Shown here: one piece after another, positions 1 through 6,781 of the stretch | How positions within the stretch are numbered: position 1 is the first letter of the stretch | How the letters are laid out: each line of letters opens with the position of its first letter | IMG/VR virus record: IMGVR_UViG_3300042987_001440 | Coordinates: 1-27,981 of that record | Strand: one strand, 5' to 3' | Length of the DNA stretch: 27,981 nt | From: a virus | Program-made: the position numbers and the translations under genes | The notes under the pieces: model-generated | Told to the model about the DNA's origin: nothing | What the model saw: the letters and a program-made list of their open reading frames with translations, nothing else | Databases searched by the model: none

Positions 1-176
1 TGTACACCGTGACCGTGAAGGTGATCGCAAAGGGTGAAGACAACGACTTCGAGCAGGAGGTCACCGTCGACAGCCGTCATATCAAGACCGTCGAAGGGGT
101 GAACTTCGTCCAGCGCCATCTCGCAGAGGCGATGTTCGCGATGGGGGAAGCCGCGAACAAGAAGCCCAAGAAGTAA
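1..176 (+). CDS. Hypothetical phage protein, 5' end outside window
   Basis: The frame is open from the window edge to a TAA at 174-176 and gives 57 residues, starting YTVTVKVIAKG and ending in a lysine-rich tail (NKKPKK). The visible part is mostly charged, with alternating beta-like segments at the front and one helix (VQRHLAEAMFAMGEAA). I do not recognise the family. It lies just upstream of the spanin genes on the same strand, so it probably belongs to the end of the late or lysis region. Confidence 0.6.
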   Translation, partial: YTVTVKVIAKGEDNDFEQEVTVDSRHIKTVEGVNFVQRHLAEAMFAMGEAANKKPKK

Positions 177-178
177 GG

Positions 179-310
179 CTGCGCCGCATCGAACGCATCC
201 TGGCCGAGTACATCGGTCAGGATGTCCGCAAGACCCGGCTGCCATTCTGGTGGTGGGCCATACGATACTGGCGCGATCGAGCGCTGCGAAAGGGGGACCG
301 AGGATGCTAG
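179..310 (+). CDS. Possible small protein between the first gene and the spanins
   Basis: An open frame runs from just after the first gene to TAG at 308-310 and overlaps the start of the inner spanin by 7 nt. It would read RRIERILAEYIGQDVRK, then an aromatic WWWAIRYW stretch and a basic tail, about 43 residues. The amphipathic, basic and tryptophan-rich composition looks like protein rather than noise. No ATG, GTG or TTG is in frame, so a CTG at 179 or another rare start would be needed. It could be a small membrane-active lysis accessory, but that is inference. Confidence 0.3.
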   Translation: MRRIERILAEYIGQDVRKTRLPFWWWAIRYWRDRALRKGDRGC

Positions 311-663
311 GCCTGTCGATTACCCAAGTTGCAGTAGGGGCGCTGCTGATCCTGGCGGCGGTTACCGTCGGGGTCACCCGATGGCAGTTGAACGACTGCC
401 GTGCGGACCTCGCCCAGTTCAAGGCAGCCTACGAGCAGCTTGCCCGGAGCGTTCGGGCTCAGAACGATGCTGTCCTAGCCCTGGAGAAAAAGTCGGCGGA
501 AACGGCCCGCCGTGCAGCCCAGGCGCGTGCGCAGGCGGGCAAAGCTACCGAGGTAGCCCAACGCCACGCGGACGCGCTGGCGGGCTTCCTGGGAGCTTCT
601 GGCACCTGTTCTGACGGGATCAAGGTGGTGAGAGATGACCTACGCAGCCAGCAGACTCCCTGA
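304..663 (+). CDS. Inner-membrane spanin subunit (Rz-like)
   Basis: This 119-residue protein has an N-terminal membrane segment (about residues 6-24, ITQVAVGALLILAAVTVGV) followed by a long alanine-, glutamine- and lysine-rich coiled coil (about 28-95). That is the layout of type II i-spanins. Such proteins span the periplasm and, with an outer-membrane lipoprotein partner, fuse inner and outer membranes at the end of lysis. The ATG at 304 is chosen because AAAGGGGGA lies just upstream; an earlier GTG at 250 would place a non-membrane stretch ahead of the anchor. The next gene overlaps its 3' end in another frame and encodes a lipoprotein, as in lambda Rz/Rz1. Sequence identity to known spanins was not tested. 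Confidence 0.8.
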   Translation: MLGLSITQVAVGALLILAAVTVGVTRWQLNDCRADLAQFKAAYEQLARSVRAQNDAVLALEKKSAETARRAAQARAQAGKATEVAQRHADALAGFLGASGTCSDGIKVVRDDLRSQQTP

Positions 664-931
664 CCGGCCGGCGCTCCCGAGCCGGGCCACAGTAATGCTG
701 GCTGCGCTGGGTCTGCTGGGGTGCTCCAACGTCCCGGTCGCCCCGAAGGAAGTCCGGGTGCCGGTGACCGTCTCCTGCATCGAGCAGGCGCCGCAGCGTC
801 CCTCGATGATGTCCGACCAGGAACTCCTGGCGCTCGACGACTATGGGATCGTGGTCGCACTCGCACGGGACCGGCGTATCAGGCAGGGCTATCAGGCCGT
901 GCTGGAGTCGGTCGTGGAGGGGTGTCGGTAG
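635..931 (+). CDS. Outer-membrane spanin lipoprotein (Rz1-like)
   Basis: The ORF starts inside the inner-spanin gene in a different frame and encodes 98 residues. A hydrophobic segment ends in the lipobox LLGC (about residues 27-30), and the next residues (SNVPVAPKEVRVPVTV) are proline- and valine-rich as in Rz1 proteins. After signal peptidase II cleavage the Cys would be lipidated and the protein anchored in the outer membrane, facing the Rz-like coiled coil. The overlapping arrangement is a well-known signature of spanin pairs and implies a Gram-negative host. The first ATG (635) leaves about 20 residues before the hydrophobic core; the in-frame ATG at 695, directly before it, is an alternative start. 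The last 53 nt overlap the convergent minus-strand gene at 879-1163. Confidence 0.8.
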   Translation: MTYAASRLPDRPALPSRATVMLAALGLLGCSNVPVAPKEVRVPVTVSCIEQAPQRPSMMSDQELLALDDYGIVVALARDRRIRQGYQAVLESVVEGCR

Positions 932-1163
932 CGTCGATGCGGGCGAGGGCGGGGTCAACCGAGTCCGGCAGCCATTGCATCCCGGTCCCCGCACCCCACT
1001 CCCCGTCGACTGTGCTTATGAACTCCGCGCGTAACTCCCGCAGCGCCTCGGCCAGTTCGGCTCGATCTCGTTCCAGTGAACGAACAAATTCAAGGAAGCC
1101 GCGTTGCCCTCCTGGGCCTGATCCCCAGGTGGCATCGGTTAACGGCGTCGGTCGCTCGCTCAC
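879..1163 (-). CDS. Small acidic/helical protein, last gene of the early operon
   Basis: Ninety-four residues beginning MSERPTPLTDATWGSG. A probable coiled coil (about residues 22-47, FLEFVRSLERDRAELAEALRELRAE) is followed by a proline-rich C-terminal tail. I do not recognise the family. GTG at 1163 is chosen because GGAGG lies 7 nt upstream and the GTGA overlaps the stop of the preceding gene, the coupling used elsewhere here. The 3' end overlaps the outer-spanin gene convergently, so the early and late transcripts would be antisense to each other. Confidence 0.6.
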   Translation of the reverse strand: MSERPTPLTDATWGSGPGGQRGFLEFVRSLERDRAELAEALRELRAEFISTVDGEWGAGTGMQWLPDSVDPALARIDATDTPPRPTPARPDSPA

Positions 1164-1324
1164 GATTGGTCCTCCTTCACCTTCCCATACTTCTGCACGA
1201 TGTTCACCGACTCCGTATACGGAGTCGGCACGAACGTGCAGTCCTCGTCCAACACATACTTCCCCCGTGACCGCAGGTACTCCTTCGCCCGCGCCAGCTT
1301 CTCTTCGTAGGTCTGCTTGTCCAT
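1160..1324 (-). CDS. Small hypothetical protein (54 aa)
   Basis: This short gene reads MDKQTYEEKLARAKEYLRSR and ends KYGKVKEDQS. ATG at 1322-1324 is preceded by GGAGGGTGACCC, a strong Shine-Dalgarno site. Its TGA overlaps the GTG of the next leftward gene. The product is charged, with a helical N-terminus and no membrane segment. A perfect 22-nt DNA palindrome lies inside it, encoding the PTPYTES stretch. Function unknown. Confidence 0.65.
   Translation of the reverse strand: MDKQTYEEKLARAKEYLRSRGKYVLDEDCTFVPTPYTESVNIVQKYGKVKEDQS
1207..1228. repeat. Perfect 22-nt palindrome inside a coding region
   Basis: The sequence reads identically on both strands from CCGACTCC through the central GTATAC to GGAGTCGG, with no loop. 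It lies within the 54-residue gene at 1160-1324. It could bind a dimeric protein or be a chance product of codon choice. No T-tract follows, so it is not a standard terminator. Confidence 0.7.
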
Positions 1325-1327
1325 GGG

Positions 1328-1468
1328 TCACCCTCCGATGGACCAGATGATGGTGAGCCACACGACAAGCCCGAGCGTGGTTCCCACGATCACACCGATC
1401 GTGAGGTTGTCCAAGTCGTGCTTGTCGTCCAGGTCACTGCGTGCCGTTTCAAGTAGATCGTTTTTCAT
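1328..1468 (-). CDS. Small single-pass membrane protein (46 aa)
   Basis: The protein has a charged N-terminal half (MKNDLLETARSDLDDKHDLD) and one hydrophobic helix (about residues 22-44, LTIGVIVGTTLGLVVWLTII). The start ATG at 1466-1468 is preceded by AAAGGAGAGCACC and by the recurrent leader element CCAACC, so expression is well supported. It sits near the end of the leftward early operon, next to the Cro-like gene. It might act in superinfection exclusion or membrane remodelling, but no motif shows this. Confidence 0.7.
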   Translation of the reverse strand: MKNDLLETARSDLDDKHDLDNLTIGVIVGTTLGLVVWLTIIWSIGG

Positions 1469-1488
1469 GGTGCTCTCCTTTGGTTGGT

Positions 1489-1713
1489 TTACTTCTTCCC
1501 CGTCGACTTCCCGAACTGCCACCCCGGCTCGAACAGATCCGGCCGAAGCTCGTGCGGCGAGAACCCGTACGCCTTGCACAGTGCCCGCACATGCGCCTGG
1601 GGGATGCGCCCCTTGCGTTTCCATTGATACGCGGCCTGTGGCGTGATGCCGCACACATGCGCCGCCTCGCTGAGATTCGCGGCCTTCTCAAGCACCTTGT
1701 CGATACCGTTCAC
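1489..1713 (-). CDS. Cro/YdaS-like helix-turn-helix DNA-binding protein
   Basis: Seventy-four residues with one HTH domain: LSEAAHVCGITPQAAYQWKR (about residues 14-33) contains the two HTH helices, followed by GRIPQAHVRALCKAYGFSPHELRPDLF. This pattern is typical of the YdaS_antitoxin/Cro group of phage repressors. GTG at 1713 is chosen because AAGGAGGT lies just upstream and the GTGA overlaps the helicase stop. As the only Cro-sized regulator in the window, it is a candidate for binding the TTAAAS-N5-GTTTAR palindromes in the four leftward promoters. That link is inference. A CI-type partner could lie outside the window. Confidence 0.75.
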   Translation of the reverse strand: MNGIDKVLEKAANLSEAAHVCGITPQAAYQWKRKGRIPQAHVRALCKAYGFSPHELRPDLFEPGWQFGKSTGKK

Positions 1714-3115
1714 TTCGTCACCTCCTTCAACAGATTGAGCAACCCTCGTTGCGTGCGGTCCTTGCCCTGCAACACCTCGACCACGCGCGCGTCGACCGTA
1801 TCCTTGGCGACGATGTGATGCACGATCACCGTCTGCGTCTGACCCTGCCGGTATACCCGGCGGTTCAACTGGTCGTACTCTTCCAGGCTCCACGTCAGGG
1901 TGTACCAGCAGACCGCGTGCCCGCCGGCTTGCAGGTTCAGCCCGTGAGCCACGCTCGCCGGGTGCGCGAGCAGCACGGGCAGCCGGTCGCCCTCGTTCCA
2001 TAGCGTTGCTATCTCGTCCGACTTCTTCGCCGAGATCCCGCCACCCAGGTAGGGGACGTCGAGTCCGAACTCACGCTTCATCGCGCGCTGGATTGCCTCG
2101 GCTTCGTGCTGGAACGCCACCGCGACCAGCAGCGGCTGTCCCGCCTGCTCTTCGACCAAGTCGATCAATGCGTCGAGCTTCTCCGTGTGCAGTTCCTGCA
2201 CGCTCGCGTCGGCGTAGACGTGCCCGCCCACGATCTGGCGCAGCTTGTTCACCACGACCGCGGCGTGGGCTGCACTCAGGGTGTCCTTCCCGAGGTCGGC
2301 CACGAGGTCACGCTCCAGCGTCTCGTACGCAATCCGCACGTCCGCCGGCAACCACACCTCGATCGTGTTGTAGAGCAGCGGGGGCATCTGCAAGTGGTCT
2401 TCGGCTTTCATGTACATGCAGATGTCCTGAATCGCGGCCGTGATCTTCGGCGCTGTCTCGGCCGTCGGCTCCCACACTTCGACCGACTTCCCGCCCCCGA
2501 TGCGGATCAGTTGCGAGGTGAAGTAACGCTTGCGAAAGTGCGTGACGAACTTGCCCAGCCGCTCACCGCCGTCGAGCAGTTTCACCTGAGCCCAGATGTC
2601 CTGCAGGTTGTTCGCGGCCGGTGTTCCGGTGAGACAGATCACCCGCTTTACTCGCTGGTCAAGCATCCCTTCGAGCGCCTTGTAGCGCTGAGACTTCGCG
2701 TTCTTGAACTTGGTCGATTCGTCCAGCACCACGACCTGGAAGTGCGGGCGCAAGCGCTGCACCGCGAGCCAGCGCAGCCCTTCAGGGTTGATGACGAACA
2801 CGTCTGCCCCTGAGTCGAGTGCCTTTGCTTTCTTGCTTCCGTGCAGGATCGCCACCTTGAGGTCGGCGCCCCACTTCTCGACTTCTTTCGGCCATACGGA
2901 GTAGCACACGCGTAAGGGCGCGACGATCAGCGCTGGACCAAGCCTGTGCTGTTTGAACAATTCCAGTGCTTTTAGGGTACATGAGGTCTTCCCTAAAGCC
3001 CCGGCTCAAGGAAGAGCCCCGCGCCAGCGTTATCAAGTAGGTGCTGGACAGCACGTACTTGATACGGGCGAGGTTCCCATATCCTTGAGCCGGGATCATT
3101 CTCCGACTGTTTCAT
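1710..3115 (-). CDS. SNF2/DEAD-like helicase; reading frame broken at the Walker A motif
   Basis: The gene starts at ATG 3113-3115 (overlapping the HNH stop as ATGA) and reads 40 residues: MKQSENDPGS, then a Q-motif-like PRPYQVRAVQHLL, then GAGLFLEPGL, followed by TAG. Downstream, in another frame, it resumes with GKTSCTLKALELF, so EPGL plus GKTS restores a normal Walker A. The rest is complete: motif Ia (ALIVAPLRVC), motif II (VVVLDESTKFKN), motif III (LTGTPAAN), and a C-terminal helicase domain with HGLNLQAGG and QLNRRVYRQGQT. The intact product would be about 455-460 aa, an ATP-dependent DNA translocase probably used in replication or recombination. A two-base insertion (TA at 2994-2995) explains the break. 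It may be a true mutation, a sequencing error or, less likely, recoding. The frame resumed after the break (first possible start TTG 2960) lacks Walker A, so such a product should not hydrolyse ATP. Confidence 0.8.
2991..2998 (-). other. Frameshift point in the helicase Walker A codons
   Basis: On the minus strand the bases read GAG CCG GGG CTT TAG GGA AGA. The upstream frame gives EPGL and then stop. Skipping TA gives GGG AAG ACC TCA (GKTS). A -1 slip would give EPGLLGKTS, one residue too long. A +1 slip at CTT-TAG, as in RF2 mRNA, leads into the wrong frame. No canonical slippery heptamer is present. Confidence 0.75.
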
Positions 3116-3540
3116 TTGCGTCTCTTTGTGAAATGGATTCTGGCGTGCTCAGCTTGAGATGCCAGTACCTGTAGGTTGGAAGGTCGGTTGTCGTGCGCGT
3201 TGCCGTTCTTGTGATGCACCACTTCACCCGGGCGCAACTTACGCCCGAGCAGCTTCTCTGCGAGGACTCGGTGCTCATGCCTGCCGTGCAGCTTTCGGTA
3301 CGTCTTGGGCTTCGGTGTAGCGCGGGCACGCCGAGTCTCGCTAATCTTGCGGGCGCTCTTCTTGCCGTTCGCTGCACCGTTAAACCCTCGCTGGCATCCA
3401 CCACCGCAGAACTTCAGCCGCTCGATCCCGCGCCGTATGTCGGAGCGCTGGTACATGGTCAGCACGAAGGTCTTGCCACAGTGCGCGCACTCTGCGGTGG
3501 CGCCATGGTACGGGGGCGAAGGTGGGCGTCCGGCTCTCAC
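3112..3540 (-). CDS. HNH endonuclease (homing type) with zinc-binding N-terminus
   Basis: A product of 142 residues. The N-terminal part carries CAHC and, about 28 residues on, CGGGC, probably a zinc-binding treble clef. The C-terminal half is a classic HNH_3 core: HGRHEHRVLAEKLLGRKL, then VVHHKNGNAHDNRPSNLQVL, with the catalytic His pair and the structural Asn. GTG at 3540 is chosen because GGAG lies 8 nt upstream and GTGA overlaps the VRR-NUC stop; a GTG at 3555 is the alternative. It sits directly upstream of the frame-broken helicase. Free-standing HNH genes often invade phage operons beside essential genes, so it may be a selfish element. Confidence 0.8.
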   Translation of the reverse strand: MRAGRPPSPPYHGATAECAHCGKTFVLTMYQRSDIRRGIERLKFCGGGCQRGFNGAANGKKSARKISETRRARATPKPKTYRKLHGRHEHRVLAEKLLGRKLRPGEVVHHKNGNAHDNRPSNLQVLASQAEHARIHFTKRRK

Positions 3541-3827
3541 GTCATGTGCTCCCACAATGTTTCACTGAGCAAGTCCTTGAATGCTTCCTCGTCGCGGATC
3601 AGGTAGACGTTGTGATCGTTGACGAGTAGCCAGTTGATGATGACGTTCTGCTTCGCTCGGGCGCGGCCTCGGGCCGCCTTGAACTCCACCTCCAGCACGT
3701 CACCGAAGGGGCTGAAGAAGAATCGGTCGGGCCACCCGGGCGCTGCGTAGATTTTCACCGTCGCCCATCCCGCACCCTCGGCGAGCTTCACGCATTTGGA
3801 TTCGAGACGGGCTTCGGGGCCGGGCAT
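3537..3827 (-). CDS. VRR-NUC domain nuclease (phage type)
   Basis: This 96-residue protein is a single PD-(D/E)XK nuclease domain of the VRR-NUC kind. The pattern is E6 near the start, PGWPDRFFF (D34), LEVEFKAARG (E48, K50) and a downstream Q60 before a helix. Stand-alone phage VRR-NUC proteins act on branched or structured DNA, and several behave as Holliday-junction nucleases. A helicase gene downstream fits a recombination or replication-repair role. ATG at 3825-3827 overlaps the preceding stop as TAATG, implying coupled translation. Confidence 0.8.
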   Translation of the reverse strand: MPGPEARLESKCVKLAEGAGWATVKIYAAPGWPDRFFFSPFGDVLEVEFKAARGRARAKQNVIINWLLVNDHNVYLIRDEEAFKDLLSETLWEHMT

Positions 3828-4198
3828 TACTTCACTTTCGTCAGCGAGAGGTCTTCCTTCGTGAACGACTCGACGCCTTCCGGCTCGTCGCCGTTCGAGA
3901 CAAGGGTGCGCCACACGTCGGTCACCACGGTGATCTTGTAGGCGTCCGCGCGCTTGGGCGACTTCCGGCACCACCGAAGGTAGCGCTCCGGGTCAACCAT
4001 GGTTGGGACAATGCTGGTCTTGATCTCGGCGTGGCCGATGGCGCCCGACACTGCCCCCGAGGGGGAGCGCTTGAGTTCGGTGAAGAGCTTGGCGCGCAGT
4101 TCCTTCTCCTGCGCTTCGATCGCGTCAACGATCTTCTGCTGGGCGAGCCGCTCCTGACGCAGGGTGTAGAGTTGGTCGGCGATCTTCGAGAGGTTCAT
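3827..4198 (-). CDS. Hypothetical early protein with N-terminal coiled coil
   Basis: One hundred and twenty-three residues. The N-terminal half is a predicted coiled coil (IADQLYTLRQERLAQQKIVD to ELRAKLFTELKR). A compact region follows with SGAIGHAEIKTSIVPTMVDP, a tryptophan (YLRWCRKS) and DVWRTLVSNGD. The arrangement resembles small phage proteins found beside Gam- or nuclease-type genes, but I cannot assign a family. ATG at 4196-4198 is preceded by the recurrent leader CCAACCAAGGAG. It is the first gene behind the promoter at 4224-4252, heading the transcript through VRR-NUC, HNH and helicase. Confidence 0.7.
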   Translation of the reverse strand: MNLSKIADQLYTLRQERLAQQKIVDAIEAQEKELRAKLFTELKRSPSGAVSGAIGHAEIKTSIVPTMVDPERYLRWCRKSPKRADAYKITVVTDVWRTLVSNGDEPEGVESFTKEDLSLTKVK

Positions 4199-4223
4199 GG
4201 TCTGCTCCTTGGTTGGAAGTTGG

Positions 4224-4252
4224 AGATTAAAGGTCTGGTTTAGTGTTGTCAA
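4224..4252 (-). promoter_or_regulatory. Leftward sigma70 promoter with internal operator
   Basis: On the minus strand, -35 TTGACA (4247-4252) and -10 TAATCT (4224-4229) are separated by exactly 17 bp. The spacer contains most of a palindrome-like operator (4227-4243, plus strand TTAAAGGTCTGGTTTAG), shared with three other promoters here. The -35 lies inside the 3' end of the upstream gene (4227-4448). It would drive the 4198 gene, VRR-NUC, HNH, helicase and the Cro-like gene. Confidence 0.75.
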
Positions 4253-4448
4253 GCGCTTTCAGTTTGCGATCGACGATTGCGTAGTTCACCGGGTCGGGCG
4301 ACTCGACCACGCGTATGTCACGGACCATCGTCCAGCGCATGGATAGGTCAGCGGCATAAGCGTCCGCTTCGGCTTCGGTGGCGAACCGAAGCGCGTTGCC
4401 GTACCACTTGCCTGTTGAGTCAGTCTGTACTTCAGGTGCGTAGCTCAT
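4227..4448 (-). CDS. Hypothetical protein (73 aa)
   Basis: The product begins MSYAPEVQTDSTGKWYGNAL and continues RFATEAEADAYAADL, then a short beta-rich half with VRDIRVVES. The phrase about a residue being present for each 'column' (FATEAEADAYAADL) is common in small phage proteins of unknown role. Two ATGs occur; the second (4446-4448) is chosen because AGGAG stands 7 nt before it and only 1 nt before the first. The same leader (CCAACCACAGGAGTAT) precedes the DNA polymerase gene. Its last codons contain the -35 and operator of the next promoter. Confidence 0.65.
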   Translation of the reverse strand: MSYAPEVQTDSTGKWYGNALRFATEAEADAYAADLSMRWTMVRDIRVVESPDPVNYAIVDRKLKALDNTKPDL

Positions 4449-4450
4449 TG

Positions 4451-4786
4451 TCATACTCCTGTGGTTGGAAATTTCCATGCGCCTTCGAGCGTGTACCGGA
4501 CTTCCCTGTACTTGCGTTGCCGCTCGTTCTTCGTGAGCTTGATCTCGGACAACTTCGCGTCGTCCCCGTCCCCGATCGCGTAGACGGCCACCCAAATCTT
4601 CGAGCGGCCTTCGCGTGTCCAGCGGGCAACGTGCACGCACCTGGCCGCGTGCAGCGCCCGGAGCCAGATCCGCACACTGAACACGCCGATGCCGGTCTTG
4701 CGCGCGATCATGTTCAGCGTGCTCGGGTGATTCTGCACGACCTTGAGCATCGCGCAAAGGGAGGCATGGGGGAGTCTACCGGCCAT
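4451..4786 (-). CDS. Winged-helix-like DNA-binding protein
   Basis: One hundred and eleven residues. The N-terminal 60 residues read as a winged helix: MLKVVQNHPSTLNMIARKTG (helices 1-2), VFSVRIWLRALHAARCVHVA (recognition helix and strand), then a wing with EGRSKIWVAVYAIGDGD. A charged tail rich in KNERQRKYRE follows. It could regulate phage or host transcription. It lies in the leftward early operon directly after a gene of unknown role. ATG at 4786 has GGAGG 12 nt upstream, a longer spacing than usual. Its stop lies in the leader of the next gene. Confidence 0.65.
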   Translation of the reverse strand: MAGRLPHASLCAMLKVVQNHPSTLNMIARKTGIGVFSVRIWLRALHAARCVHVARWTREGRSKIWVAVYAIGDGDDAKLSEIKLTKNERQRKYREVRYTLEGAWKFPTTGV

Positions 4787-4788
4787 GG

Positions 4789-5430
4789 TTACTTAAACCT
4801 CCGCTCTCGCTCCATCCGGCGCAGCGTCATGCGTGGCGATTCTCCGCGTTGCATTTCGTAGCCGCACCCAAGAACTCCACCCTTCCACGATCCCGTTCGC
4901 TCGCCCACTTCATCGCTGAACTCGACATTGATGGACTTGGAGACTCGCCAGAACGGCGGCCACGGTCGCCACCATGATCTCGATTCGGCGTTAATAGTAG
5001 CGGTTCGCACTTGTACGTCGCCAGAGCGCAGCACGTAACGGTATGGGTGCTGCTCCGGTTCGCTCAGGATCTCGTGCTTGACGTGACGCCACTGCCAAGG
5101 CATTGCGATGATCTTGATTGGGTCTTCGCGCTTCCCCTTGCACTTCCCCCAATGCAAGTGCAGACCGTCACCGAAGAAGGTGAAACCGTAAGTCGGGCCT
5201 GAGCACTGATATTCATCCGGCACTACACGCGACCACGGGAAAGAGACGGCAACTCGCATCAGGCCAAAGCCTAGACGTACCCATGCGCGCCGCTGCTCAT
5301 GCCAGTCTGAAGGGAACTCGATCTCAGCTTGCAATCCCCGAATCCCCAGGACAGCGTAAGCGATCTCGCCGTCGCGCCCGAACACTCGCAGCAGCAATCC
5401 CTTTCGTTCACGTTCAATGCGTAGCTTCAT
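4789..5430 (-). CDS. Hypothetical phage protein (213 aa)
   Basis: A tryptophan- and arginine-rich protein starting MKLRIERERKGLLLRVFGRD, with a central block YGFTFFGDGLHLHWGKCKG and a later GDVQVRTATINAESRSWW. It has no membrane helix or signal peptide. I recognise the overall pattern (beta-rich front half, HLHWG, aromatic C-terminal half) as typical of conserved phage early proteins without known function. ATG at 5428-5430 overlaps the preceding TGA as ATGA. It is the longest unknown in the early operon. Confidence 0.7.
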   Translation of the reverse strand: MKLRIERERKGLLLRVFGRDGEIAYAVLGIRGLQAEIEFPSDWHEQRRAWVRLGFGLMRVAVSFPWSRVVPDEYQCSGPTYGFTFFGDGLHLHWGKCKGKREDPIKIIAMPWQWRHVKHEILSEPEQHPYRYVLRSGDVQVRTATINAESRSWWRPWPPFWRVSKSINVEFSDEVGERTGSWKGGVLGCGYEMQRGESPRMTLRRMERERRFK

Positions 5431-5588
5431 TCCGCTTGCTCCCTCAACAGCGCCGGCAAGTTATCCGGCTCGACGATCGTGCGATAGCCCTGCCCGCACT
5501 GGCGGCAGCGCCACCAGACGGACGTGCCGAGCACGCCCATGTAGATCGACTCGCCCTTGCAGTCCGGGCACAGTGGTACGTATTCCAT
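5427..5588 (-). CDS. Small zinc-ribbon protein (53 aa)
   Basis: The gene encodes MEYVPLCPDCKGESIYMGV, then WWRCRQCGQGYRTIVEPD. Two CxxC pairs 18 residues apart (CPDC and CRQC) form a zinc ribbon. Such mini-ribbons bind nucleic acid or host RNA polymerase in other phages, but the role here is unknown. The start ATG is at 5586-5588, and the stop overlaps the next gene as ATGA, so the two are likely co-translated. Confidence 0.7.
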   Translation of the reverse strand: MEYVPLCPDCKGESIYMGVLGTSVWWRCRQCGQGYRTIVEPDNLPALLREQAE

Positions 5589-5589
5589 T

Positions 5590-6201
5590 TCAAAACCCCC
5601 CAAAGCGTTGGGCGCAAATCGGGCCGATGCCCATCTCGATCGACGCCGGGTCCGTGAGATCCCGCCCGCACGAGCAGCAACGGCCCGAGAGCTTGCCGTA
5701 GCGCTTCGCCGCTTCCAGCGGGTCGGCCTCGAACTCGGCGAGCATGGAGCGCACCTTCGGCTCGGCGAGCCCGAGGCGGGCCTTGAAGAGGCTCAGCATC
5801 TCGCTCTCGATCTTGCCCACGCAGTTCCCGTTGTACATCACCCAGACCAGTGAGTCCTGGTTCCGGCGGGAGAGCTTCAGCGGGTCGACGTGCAGCGTGG
5901 CGTGCTTCTGCATGACGGCGAAGAGCTTCGGCAGACGCGTGCCGGCAGGCGCCCCGGCGCGGGGCATGGACCATGCGACAAGCTTTGCCGCGAACTCCTG
6001 CTGCTTCTCGCTCGCGTAGGAGCCGTAGCGTTCGAGCTTGGCTGCGAGTTCCAGGCAGATGTCGGACTTGCCGGCTGCGAACTGGTCGTTGCGCACGCCG
6101 AATCGCTCGGCAGCGTCCCGCAGTTCTTCGGGTGTCGGGCTCACGCCCGGGTTGACCCCGCGCTTGACGCGGGTCGAGTTGATGTTGGCGGTGTCGAACA
6201 T
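5590..6201 (-). CDS. DUF6011 domain protein (203 aa)
   Basis: The C-terminal end carries the diagnostic DUF6011 zinc motif GRCCSCGRDLTDPASIEMG followed by IGPICAQRF, with Cys ligands in CCSCG and in PIC. The N-terminal two thirds are helical and charged (DICLELAAKLERYG, QEFAAKLVAWSMPRAGA). DUF6011 proteins are common in phages and mobile elements, often beside DNA-processing genes, with no proven activity. ATG at 6199-6201 is preceded by the recurrent CCAACCAAGGAGC leader, and a strong promoter with operator lies directly upstream at 6230-6258. Confidence 0.8.
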   Translation of the reverse strand: MFDTANINSTRVKRGVNPGVSPTPEELRDAAERFGVRNDQFAAGKSDICLELAAKLERYGSYASEKQQEFAAKLVAWSMPRAGAPAGTRLPKLFAVMQKHATLHVDPLKLSRRNQDSLVWVMYNGNCVGKIESEMLSLFKARLGLAEPKVRSMLAEFEADPLEAAKRYGKLSGRCCSCGRDLTDPASIEMGIGPICAQRFGGF

Positions 6202-6229
6202 GGTCTGGGCTCCTTGGTTGGGAGTAGTG

Positions 6230-6258
6230 ATCTTAAACGTGACGTTTAACTTTGTCAA
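6230..6258 (-). promoter_or_regulatory. Leftward sigma70 promoter with perfect palindromic operator
   Basis: On the minus strand, TTGACA (6253-6258) and TAAGAT (6230-6235) are 17 bp apart. The spacer and first -10 bases hold TTAAACGTGACGTTTAA (6233-6249), a 17-bp palindrome perfect apart from its central base. A bound dimer would block RNA polymerase, so this is a likely repressed early promoter for the DUF6011 gene and those behind it. Confidence 0.8.
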
Positions 6259-6262
6259 GCGA

Positions 6263-6742
6263 CTAGATCAAGCCGCACTCGGCGAACGAAGTCACCTTGG
6301 CGGCAGTCACGATGAAATGGTCCAGCACCTTGACATCGATCAGCGCACAGGCATTCTTGAGGCACCGGGTAAGTGCTTCGTCAGCGTGCGACGGCTCCGG
6401 CGTGCCACTCGGATGATTGTGCGCGAGCAGAATAGCTGCCGCGTTGTGCGACAGTGCACGTTTCACCACCTCTCGGGGGTACACGCTGGTCTGCGAGAGC
6501 GTACCCCGGAACATCTCTTCGGCCGCGATGACCTGATTCTGCGCGTTCAGGAACACGACCCAGAAGGCTTCGTACTGCAGCGGGGCGAGGTTTAGCCGCA
6601 GGTAGTCCCGAACGGCTGCCGGGGAGAGCATCGCGTCCTTGGGTTTCGCGAGCCGGCTGCGAAGAAGCTCGATCGCAGCTTCGATGACTGCATCTTCACT
6701 GCCGTAGGTCTGGATCTGCTCACGTACGAGGTTGCGTTTCAT
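6263..6742 (-). CDS. RadC-like JAB/MPN domain protein
   Basis: This 159-residue protein matches the C-terminal RadC domain: [20 protein letters not shown], then [32 protein letters not shown], and the JAMM metal motif [15 protein letters not shown] (HNHPSG at about 108-113, Asp at 121). RadC/JAB domains are metal-dependent hydrolases or nucleases common on plasmids and phages; a DNA repair role was proposed but is unsettled. The N-terminal HhH part of full RadC is absent, as is usual in mobile elements. ATG at 6740-6742 has the CCAACCAAGGAG leader. It is the first gene behind the promoter at 6782-6810. Confidence 0.85.
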   Translation of the reverse strand: MKRNLVREQIQTYGSEDAVIEAAIELLRSRLAKPKDAMLSPAAVRDYLRLNLAPLQYEAFWVVFLNAQNQVIAAEEMFRGTLSQTSVYPREVVKRALSHNAAAILLAHNHPSGTPEPSHADEALTRCLKNACALIDVKVLDHFIVTAAKVTSFAECGLI

Positions 6743-6781
6743 GGTGCCGGTGCTCCTTGGTTGGCTGCACTGCTGGGTTGA

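Noticed and set aside
879-1361. A 160-residue minus-strand ORF as one gene
   Set aside because: Its first 66 codons overlap a better-supported 54-aa gene in another frame; a GTG at 1163 with GGAGG gives the natural start.
2991-2998. RF2-like programmed +1 frameshift at CTT TAG
   Set aside because: A +1 slip leads to REDLM, not to GKTS. The needed shift is -1 or +2 and no slippery heptamer is present.
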